Part shown: positions 1 to 5,910 of the stretch, in pieces
Numbering within the stretch: the stretch's first letter is position 1
How the letters are laid out: each line of letters opens with the position of its first letter
IMG/VR virus record: IMGVR_UViG_3300044645_001426
Span: 1 to 20,239 of that record
Length of the DNA stretch: 20,239 nt
Strand: one strand, 5' to 3'
Source of the DNA: a virus
The notes under the pieces: generated by a model
Databases searched by the model: none
Seen by the model: the letters and a program-made list of their open reading frames with translations, nothing else
Told to the model about the DNA's origin: nothing
Translations under genes and position numbers: made by a program

Positions 1-42
1 GATGGGGTCAACCACGCACCGTGAAAGGAATTCGTCTTGCAT
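1..42 (-). CDS. Unidentified gene, N-terminal fragment cut by the window edge
   Basis: An ATG at 42..40 opens a frame that stays open to the left edge and gives 14 codons, MQDEFLSRCVVDPI. A ribosome binding site AGGA lies about 8 nt before the ATG, and a strong sigma70-type promoter lies just upstream (67..95), so this is very likely the start of a real gene. It is the first gene of a new transcription unit after the tail-structural block. The fragment is too short to identify, so I give no function. Confidence 0.5.
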   Translation of the reverse strand, partial: MQDEFLSRCVVDPI

Positions 43-66
43 TGGGGGTTTCCTGATTACCCTCGT

Positions 67-95
67 ATTATAGGGTCTTTTGGGGTCCCCGTCAA
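67..95 (-). promoter_or_regulatory. Sigma70-type early promoter, TTGACG-N17-TATAAT
   Basis: On the minus strand TTGACG (95..90) is followed after exactly 17 nt by a perfect TATAAT (72..67). The predicted start is near position 60, which leaves a leader of about 18 nt containing AGGA before the ATG at 42. The -35 hexamer contains the TGA stop codon of the upstream gene (94..92). It should be read by the unmodified host RNA polymerase early in infection. Confidence 0.8.
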
Positions 96-388
96 GAGAG
101 GGTGATATTAGCAGATCTTAACACTCCGTCAGTACCGCGAACCTTAATTCTTAAATTTGTATTACTTGTAAGTTCAAACGAGAATTGAGAGTTAGATGGT
201 GGAGTTGATGTTGTTCCTAATCCAACCGTTGATATTCCAGTAATAAGAGTGCTACCAACAACGTGAAGTTTTGATGTTGGAGTTGTAATTCCTATTCCAA
301 TATTACTAGAAACTGTAAGATTTTGAAGTTCCAGGTCCTCAATATCTTGTGGATCATCTAATTCAGTATAAATCTGTGCTTTAGACAT
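92..388 (-). CDS. Small fibre-like virion structural protein (98 aa)
   Basis: This short protein carries the motif IGIGITTPTSKLHVVGST at about residues 30-47, followed by a Thr/Ser/Gly-rich beta-type segment. The pattern G-I-G-x-T-x-P-x-x-K-L-x-V-x-G is common in repeated stretches of cyanophage tail-fibre and other virion proteins, so a small fibre or spike-associated subunit is the best guess. It has an excellent ribosome binding site, AAGGAG, 8 nt before the ATG, which overlaps the end of the preceding gene. It is the last gene of the minus-strand structural block. The role is inferred from the motif and context only. Confidence 0.6.
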   Translation of the reverse strand: MSKAQIYTELDDPQDIEDLELQNLTVSSNIGIGITTPTSKLHVVGSTLITGISTVGLGTTSTPPSNSQFSFELTSNTNLRIKVRGTDGVLRSANITLS

Positions 389-392
389 TCAA

Positions 393-1268
393 TCACTCCT
401 TTGTATCGTAAGTATATCCAGCAATGGACCGTTGAGTATTATCTCCTGGATAATCTTCAATGGTTCCCTTATATTCTGGAATGAGTTTTTCTGTATCAAT
501 TCGTTCACCGAAGATATGATAGAAGCAATCTATCGGCATACCGCCTTTTGATTGAAGATAGATTTTATTATCTCCAATTCTTTTAACAATTACATCCTGA
601 TGCGAACCAACAGGAGTAAGTGAAACTGTAATTGTATTCTCATCTACTAAATTTGTCCAGTATTCGGGAAGATGAATTTCTGTTTGGTTCTTAACTCTTC
701 CTCTAACATAAACAGCAGCCTCAGGACCTTCTACGCAGGCGTGAGTAAGTCTCCATCCTTCCTTTGAAGGGTGAGGAATATCAAAGTTCTTTTTACTACG
801 CAATCTATGTCTTCTACAATTAGAGTATACATCACCTCCCGCGTCTATATCATTTTGAACCTTATGAAATCCAACAATATCAACATTACCAACGAATAGT
901 GCAGATTCCGTCGATGGAGTTGTTACAACATCTCCTGGACCTGCGCCATCTGGAGCACATCTTACATTTCTTGTAACGTGAGGACCTGCTTTTACTACTA
1001 ATGAATATGGACCTATGATATTCTTATTACAAATTGATAATCCTCCAAAACATGATGATGTGGGAATGGGAGAGTCTGTGTTATTGCAGGGGCCAATCAT
1101 TAATGATGCTTCTACAGTTCTAAATGTATTTTCATCACCAATGATTGTCGGTCCATCCAAATAAACAGACCCTCTAATTACTTTTCTATCAAGTCCAAAA
1201 CATTCAGGATAACCAATACCAGTGGTTAACTGATGGGAAATATGAAGTGTATCAAATTGAAAAGACAT
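393..1268 (-). CDS. Virion structural protein with fibre-type beta domain (291 aa)
   Basis: The C-terminal half (about residues 158-265) contains KKNFDIPHP, then LTHACVEGPE, then LPEYW and later ITVSLTPVG. This order resembles a beta domain seen in many phage and bacterial fibre-like proteins, typically written K-x-F-x-I-x-H-P, H-x-x-V-E-x-P-(D/E), L-P-x-Y. The N-terminal half (residues 20-135) is Gly/Pro-rich with several cysteines and looks like extended beta structure. It lies 5 nt downstream of the spike-like gene and just upstream of the 98-aa fibre-like gene, which suggests a tail-tip or short-fibre role. I see no strong Shine-Dalgarno sequence before the ATG. The exact T4 counterpart, if any, is unknown. 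Confidence 0.6.
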   Translation of the reverse strand: MSFQFDTLHISHQLTTGIGYPECFGLDRKVIRGSVYLDGPTIIGDENTFRTVEASLMIGPCNNTDSPIPTSSCFGGLSICNKNIIGPYSLVVKAGPHVTRNVRCAPDGAGPGDVVTTPSTESALFVGNVDIVGFHKVQNDIDAGGDVYSNCRRHRLRSKKNFDIPHPSKEGWRLTHACVEGPEAAVYVRGRVKNQTEIHLPEYWTNLVDENTITVSLTPVGSHQDVIVKRIGDNKIYLQSKGGMPIDCFYHIFGERIDTEKLIPEYKGTIEDYPGDNTQRSIAGYTYDTKE

Positions 1269-1273
1269 ATTTT

Positions 1274-1882
1274 TTATAAGAAACGATTGACTGTATCAAA
1301 TACTTGACTTGTTGCTGGGAGTGCTTTTGCTCCCAGTTGTGCGGCTGCTGATGTAAATCCACCAACGAAGTTTGATGCTAAGTTCATAGCAGTATTACTT
1401 ACTATATCTACTGCTTGAGGACTGAATAACTTAATTCCATTTTCTGAAGTAACTTTAAACTTTCCAGTTTTAATTCTAACTTCATTATTAGAATCTATGT
1501 TGATAACACCTGTTGTTTCATCATAACCATCTGCTCTTAAATCAATATCGACTGCCTGCAGACGAATTCTTCCATTTGGTGCTTTTAGAACTAGGTCCCC
1601 ATTTTCTACCTGTATGTATCCACCAATTTCACCTTCTTTTACATTGTCGCCACACTTGACTTCCCATACACCAGGATTTCTTTGAAGAGTCCAACCTTTT
1701 CTTGGACCATCATTTTCCATCTGAATATAATGTAAAGAATTGAATGCTTGCAATCCAATCCCAGACAACACATCTGCTTCAAGACCACCTTGACCAGATA
1801 GATTCAGACCACCAAAGTATACTTTACCCCAGCGATTTCCATATTCTAATGCTTCAAAAGTTTCCTTAGGTCCACTACTCAT
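1274..1882 (-). CDS. Beta-helix spike protein, like a detached gp5 C-terminal needle (202 aa)
   Basis: Residues about 88-172 are short alternating beta segments of the type G-D-L-x-L-x-A, G-R-I-R-L, V-D-I-D-L, E-V-R-I-K and K-F-K-V-T. This is the pattern of the triple-stranded beta-helix in the T4 gp5 needle and VgrG-type spikes. The N-terminus includes a Trp/Gly-rich region around residues 60-75. The ATG overlaps the stop codon of gp5 by 8 nt (1875-1882), so the two are translationally coupled. In T4 the needle is part of gp5 itself; here it seems to be a separate polypeptide made next to the hub. I infer that it trimerises under gp5 to form the membrane-piercing spike. The fold is well supported by the repeat pattern; assembly is inference. 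Confidence 0.65.
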   Translation of the reverse strand: MSSGPKETFEALEYGNRWGKVYFGGLNLSGQGGLEADVLSGIGLQAFNSLHYIQMENDGPRKGWTLQRNPGVWEVKCGDNVKEGEIGGYIQVENGDLVLKAPNGRIRLQAVDIDLRADGYDETTGVINIDSNNEVRIKTGKFKVTSENGIKLFSPQAVDIVSNTAMNLASNFVGGFTSAAAQLGAKALPATSQVFDTVNRFL

Positions 1883-4358
1883 TATACTTACCTACACAGT
1901 CTACTACACTAATAATTTTTGAACCAGGTGGTATGGTGATGTTATTTAGGTCTATGCTAGAAACAGGAATAAATTTGAATACTGGTACTGCTTCAAAATT
2001 AAATCCTGTTTTTGATTCTATACGAATAAAGGGAACTTCGTCAAATCCAAGACCACCATTAATTACAGTCACCGTAGTAACTTCACCGTTCTCATTTACA
2101 TCAAAGTCTAAATCAGCACCTTTATTATCATCAATTGTAATCGTATCTGTTGTTGTAAATCCAAATCCGGGATTAGTAATAACAACCGTATCAATGACTG
2201 TTATCACAGGAACTGTGGTTGGTAACGGAACTCCTGGAGTTGGTGCTGGTTGTCCACCAGTTTCAGTAGGAGTTCCGGTGGAAGGTGCAGTGGTTCCTGG
2301 AATAGATGGGGCAATAGTTGTAATTCCGATTGTTGTCTCGCCAGAAGAGATTGGAGTAGTTATCGGTGGTAAGGTAGGAACATTTGTAGGAAGACATGGT
2401 GCAGTAATTGTTCCAGTTCCTTCGATAACAATTTTAGCAAGAGGTCCAAGACCAGTTAAAGATTGTTGTACTTCTCCAGTTACACCAAAAAGATCTGCTG
2501 TAGTTCCATTGGGTAGATAAACTTCATCCCCAGGAACAACACTGAAAGTTTCTCCGCAGGAATAAACTTCATAACCAACACCATTTACTTCTTTACCATT
2601 AATGGTTTGGGTGCTTCCTGTTCTAAACAGAATAGTCTCATCGGGTAGGGAGAAAATAAATCCAGCACCACCAGTAGATCCATTGGGAGCAGGTAAATAC
2701 TGAGTTCCTGAATCAATAGGAATAGCACCAGTAAGATTTAATATTTCCTGTTCAAAGCGATTGAATCTTCCTGTTGGTTCCATAATTGGTTGGAGCACAG
2801 CACCACCACCAATACCACAGGAGTCTATAACTCTAATCTGCGGTTCGTATGTATATCCAGAACCAAAAGCAGAGAAGTCAAGACCTAAAATTGCTCCAGT
2901 CGCACTTACAACTGCATTTGCTTCAGCACCGCGGCCACCTCCACCAACGATTTGTACTCTTGGTGGACCACATGGAACTTGTCTTGAATTACATGGATTT
3001 GAAGCCGTTCCTGATTCACTTCCAGGCAATGCAGTTTCAACTTCACTAATAATATTTCTTATCTTTCTACTTATCCCTGCTTCAACCTCCACTTCAATAT
3101 CTTTTGGTCCATTCCAGAAACTCCATTGTTTAGTATCTGGACATTTCTTCTCGTCAGTATCACATTCAAAAAATCCAAGAAGATCTAAAACAAAGTCTAG
3201 AACGTCAAGAACTTTATCTGCAAATCCAGCACCAATGTTTATAACAGAATTAATCGCGTTAACTGCAGTATCGACAGCGCCATTAATCTGACCAAGTACA
3301 TTTCCAAGTAAAGCACCAACAAATGAAGTTGCAGCACATAAGGGAGCAGTTACATAATTATCAATAAACTGCTTAGTAAGGTTTTTTACAACACCAAGAA
3401 CCTTATCTTTAATTTTATTGAAAGCACATGCTAAACCACTCAGTGCTCCTTGGACATTTAAATTAAATCCAGGTCTTAGGAAAGGAGGGAGGAGATTCAT
3501 CACTCCAGAAATCCCTTTATTAATTAAATTAATAAGAAATCCTCTCGCACGATCTAAAAGAGTGTTTGTAAGACCTGCTATTGCCCTTGTTACTGATTTG
3601 ATTATCCCATCAATACTTGATACAAGGTCAGAAGCACCTCTCTTTGCTAGATTGGTGTAATAAGATAATTTGTTTAATAGTAATTTTATATTGCTAATAA
3701 TATCAGCGGGCCCCTCACACTTTAGTGGTTTATATATCGGTTCTTTTACGTTACCATCATAAAGTTTTGTTTGGTGTGCAATGCTTGCTTGTTGAGGACT
3801 TGCATTTGCTTCAATTGGTTTTTTATCTTTCTCTAAATTCTGATCCTTTTCTGGGACTTTTTTTAATTTTTCCCCACACATTCCTTTGTTTGCAGTTCTT
3901 AACTGAAAGAACTGTGGAGGATCTCCTTGAAATATACTTGGTTCATTCTGTTCGTTTACACCAAAGCATCCAAGAATTACAGGATTTCTTCCTTCTTTTC
4001 CGTCAGCATAAAAACCAATTACATGTGCTCCTTGTCTCAGCGCGGAAGTTTGTTTTGTTCCACCAAGACCAGATCCTGCTGTAACTGGATAAACAACTTC
4101 CGCCATCTCCAGCAGATCTGCTTCATCTGATTTTCCTTTGATTGCGTAGTGTCTTCCTACAACAGCGACTTTATACCTCTTACCCCATCCTTTTCTTGGA
4201 CGAGCCTCTAACTTATCCGCATTATGTATTTTAGAGTACTCATTAGATCTATCATCATTAGTGCAACCTGCCCAGTACATGTCGTCAACAATGACTCCAT
4301 GCCACCAGTACATAAGCATAGAGTGGGCTGATTCGTCATCAAAAAAATTATCGTTCAT
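1875..4358 (-). CDS. 5: Baseplate hub protein gp5-like: OB-fold N-terminus, no visible lysozyme (827 aa)
   Basis: Residues about 17-135 resemble the T4 gp5 OB-fold: WWHGVIVDD, then YKVAVVGRH, then YPVTAGSGLGG, GAHVIGFYADG and NPVILGCFG. I see no lysozyme domain after it. Instead, residues 215-400 are hydrophobic and helix-rich, with several stretches that could be amphipathic or membrane-active. Then come Gly-rich beta repeats (465-520 and 720-800) separated by a Thr/Pro-rich linker (about 655-718). T4 gp5 is 575 aa, so this protein is much longer. It follows gp27, its usual partner, with only the CP12-like gene between, and overlaps the beta-helix spike gene by 8 nt. It should form the central hub trimer. 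The lysozyme role appears to be taken over by the 996-aa protein upstream. Confidence 0.75.
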   Translation of the reverse strand: MNDNFFDDESAHSMLMYWWHGVIVDDMYWAGCTNDDRSNEYSKIHNADKLEARPRKGWGKRYKVAVVGRHYAIKGKSDEADLLEMAEVVYPVTAGSGLGGTKQTSALRQGAHVIGFYADGKEGRNPVILGCFGVNEQNEPSIFQGDPPQFFQLRTANKGMCGEKLKKVPEKDQNLEKDKKPIEANASPQQASIAHQTKLYDGNVKEPIYKPLKCEGPADIISNIKLLLNKLSYYTNLAKRGASDLVSSIDGIIKSVTRAIAGLTNTLLDRARGFLINLINKGISGVMNLLPPFLRPGFNLNVQGALSGLACAFNKIKDKVLGVVKNLTKQFIDNYVTAPLCAATSFVGALLGNVLGQINGAVDTAVNAINSVINIGAGFADKVLDVLDFVLDLLGFFECDTDEKKCPDTKQWSFWNGPKDIEVEVEAGISRKIRNIISEVETALPGSESGTASNPCNSRQVPCGPPRVQIVGGGGRGAEANAVVSATGAILGLDFSAFGSGYTYEPQIRVIDSCGIGGGAVLQPIMEPTGRFNRFEQEILNLTGAIPIDSGTQYLPAPNGSTGGAGFIFSLPDETILFRTGSTQTINGKEVNGVGYEVYSCGETFSVVPGDEVYLPNGTTADLFGVTGEVQQSLTGLGPLAKIVIEGTGTITAPCLPTNVPTLPPITTPISSGETTIGITTIAPSIPGTTAPSTGTPTETGGQPAPTPGVPLPTTVPVITVIDTVVITNPGFGFTTTDTITIDDNKGADLDFDVNENGEVTTVTVINGGLGFDEVPFIRIESKTGFNFEAVPVFKFIPVSSIDLNNITIPPGSKIISVVDCVGKYNE

Positions 4359-4366
4359 TGATTATC

Positions 4367-4579
4367 TCAGTCGTAAATTCTACACTCTAAGGCATTAGGG
4401 TTCTCATCACAGTACATTTCAAATGGAGTTGGATCATGATCAGTATCTGGATGATTTGCTTGATACTTTTCTAAGTGCTCTAATTCGTCTTCCAAATGAC
4501 GACGGCGTTGTCCGCTTGTGTTAGGGTTATCTAACTCATCGCGATCATTATTAATGTGTTGTTGAATTGATTTTTCCAT
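4367..4579 (-). CDS. cp12: CP12-like regulator of the Calvin cycle (70 aa)
   Basis: The C-terminus reads DPTPFEMYCDENPNALECRIYD in pieces: a D-P start, then Y-C-D-E-N-P, then E-C-R-I-Y-D. CP12 proteins end in a closely similar motif, C-x-x-N-P-x-x-x-E-C-(R/K)-x-Y-D, whose cysteine pair controls binding to GAPDH. The preceding region is charged and helical (RRRHLEDELEHLEKY). The N-terminal cysteine pair of many host CP12s is absent. CP12 holds GAPDH and phosphoribulokinase in an inactive complex, and cyanophages are known to carry it to turn down carbon fixation. The gene starts 1 nt after the gp27 stop and ends 8 nt before gp5, so it is embedded in the tail-hub operon. It could instead be a structural protein with a convergent motif. 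Confidence 0.62.
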   Translation of the reverse strand: MEKSIQQHINNDRDELDNPNTSGQRRRHLEDELEHLEKYQANHPDTDHDPTPFEMYCDENPNALECRIYD

Positions 4580-4580
4580 T

Positions 4581-5909
4581 TTACTTAAATGGCTTTCTGT
4601 AAATTGAATCTCTAACTAGATTGAGTCTTGTATAACAATTATTTTTTGTTATGCGGTGACACACATCCGCTATCATATATATACCACCAACTTTCTGGCT
4701 TACAACTCTACTAGTCTTTCCGGAAACTTCTGGGAAGTCACAGTAAATCAAATCGCCTGCTCTTAATCTAAAGTCTCCAGCAATAGCAATAGAAAGTTTA
4801 TTTGAATATAATTGATTGTATCTCATTATTGACTGTCTTATAATCTCATCCATATTAAAGTTTGGTTGTTGAGACAATGGTATCTGTTGAGCTAGAGTTG
4901 TACCTGTAGGAAGAATACCATCATCAGACATCTTAGCACTTACAGTACGAGTGGGTTTTTCTTGTATCTTCAAGTCCTCAGCAATCTTTGGTCTTTCCAA
5001 CCCACCATTGTTATCACCCATATATGAAATAGATGATCCTATAGATACCTCATTATAGACATTCTTCATTCTGTTAAATTCTTGTTTTCTGATTGTAGAC
5101 ATAGCACCAGAATTAACAAGTTTATCAAGATTTATAGTTCCAATAAATGAGTAATCTAAAATTTTACCGTCATATCCCTCAGGTATTTCTCCAATTAATT
5201 GATTAAAGATCAACTTTCTTTTTGGTTTTTGTTTGAAAAGCACATCGATGGATCTAAAATTATATCCATCATAAGTTTCATAGAATAGGTACCCTGCAAG
5301 TTTACCAAAAGCATCTGGAAGTTGAGGAACACACTTCTTACCTAATAAAGTGCAAAGATAAAAAGGTTTTTCGGTATGTCCTATAAAATTATAACCGTTT
5401 AGTCCAGGATCAATAATAAGATTCTTAGGAGTCTTCAAACAATTTCTCAGTATCGATTCCACTGAGTCTGTAATTTTTCCATCATATCTTCCATAGACCC
5501 AGTTGTCTGCAATCTTATTATCAATTGCTTCTTTAGAGTACATATCAACACTAAAGACCACTTTGTTTACATCTTCACTTGATGCACCTGGGTCTCCATT
5601 AATACGTAATTGTTTGTCTTCAATAAAACTTAATTGAGTTTCATATCCATCAGTAATCTTTAAGAAGACTTTTTCGCCTGAAGTCATATTGACATCATCT
5701 TTCTCAAAGACAGATGATCCATCTTCATCTTTTCTGTATCCAGTATCAACAAAAGTTGCCTCTGCTCTTACTGTATTATCAAGAATACTTTCATAGTAAT
5801 TTAATTCAATGCACGCTGAAGCAACATCAACGGGATCATTATAATTTGAATAAACTTCAAATAAATTTATCTGGCCGCTACCTGCCTGTGCTGCAAAATT
5901 TTCCGCCAT
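4581..5909 (-). CDS. 27: Baseplate hub protein gp27-like (442 aa)
   Basis: This looks like the T4 gp27 / VgrG-N hub family: an N-terminal beta-barrel domain (FEVYSNYNDPVDVASACIELNYYESILDN and onward), a central segment with EIPEGYDGKILDYSF, and a C-terminal domain ending in DFRLRAGDLIYCDFPEV, GIYMIADVCHRI and CYTRLNLVRDS. T4 gp27 is 391 aa, so the length is comparable. The gp27 trimer forms the torus that connects the gp5 spike to the tail tube. It sits directly upstream of the CP12-like gene and gp5 in the same operon. An AAGGA ribosome binding site lies 4 nt before the ATG, only 1 nt after the stop of the 996-aa gene. Family assignment rests on overall pattern and position. Confidence 0.72.
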   Translation of the reverse strand: MAENFAAQAGSGQINLFEVYSNYNDPVDVASACIELNYYESILDNTVRAEATFVDTGYRKDEDGSSVFEKDDVNMTSGEKVFLKITDGYETQLSFIEDKQLRINGDPGASSEDVNKVVFSVDMYSKEAIDNKIADNWVYGRYDGKITDSVESILRNCLKTPKNLIIDPGLNGYNFIGHTEKPFYLCTLLGKKCVPQLPDAFGKLAGYLFYETYDGYNFRSIDVLFKQKPKRKLIFNQLIGEIPEGYDGKILDYSFIGTINLDKLVNSGAMSTIRKQEFNRMKNVYNEVSIGSSISYMGDNNGGLERPKIAEDLKIQEKPTRTVSAKMSDDGILPTGTTLAQQIPLSQQPNFNMDEIIRQSIMRYNQLYSNKLSIAIAGDFRLRAGDLIYCDFPEVSGKTSRVVSQKVGGIYMIADVCHRITKNNCYTRLNLVRDSIYRKPFK

Positions 5910-5910
5910 C

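Noticed and set aside
1933-2520. Plus-strand open frame of 195 codons opposite gp5
   Set aside because: Low-complexity Val/Pro/Gly product that mirrors the Thr/Pro linker of gp5 on the other strand; no ribosome binding site or motif.
2761-3291. Plus-strand open frame of 176 codons opposite gp5
   Set aside because: Composition follows the gp5 codons in antisense; no family features or promoter.
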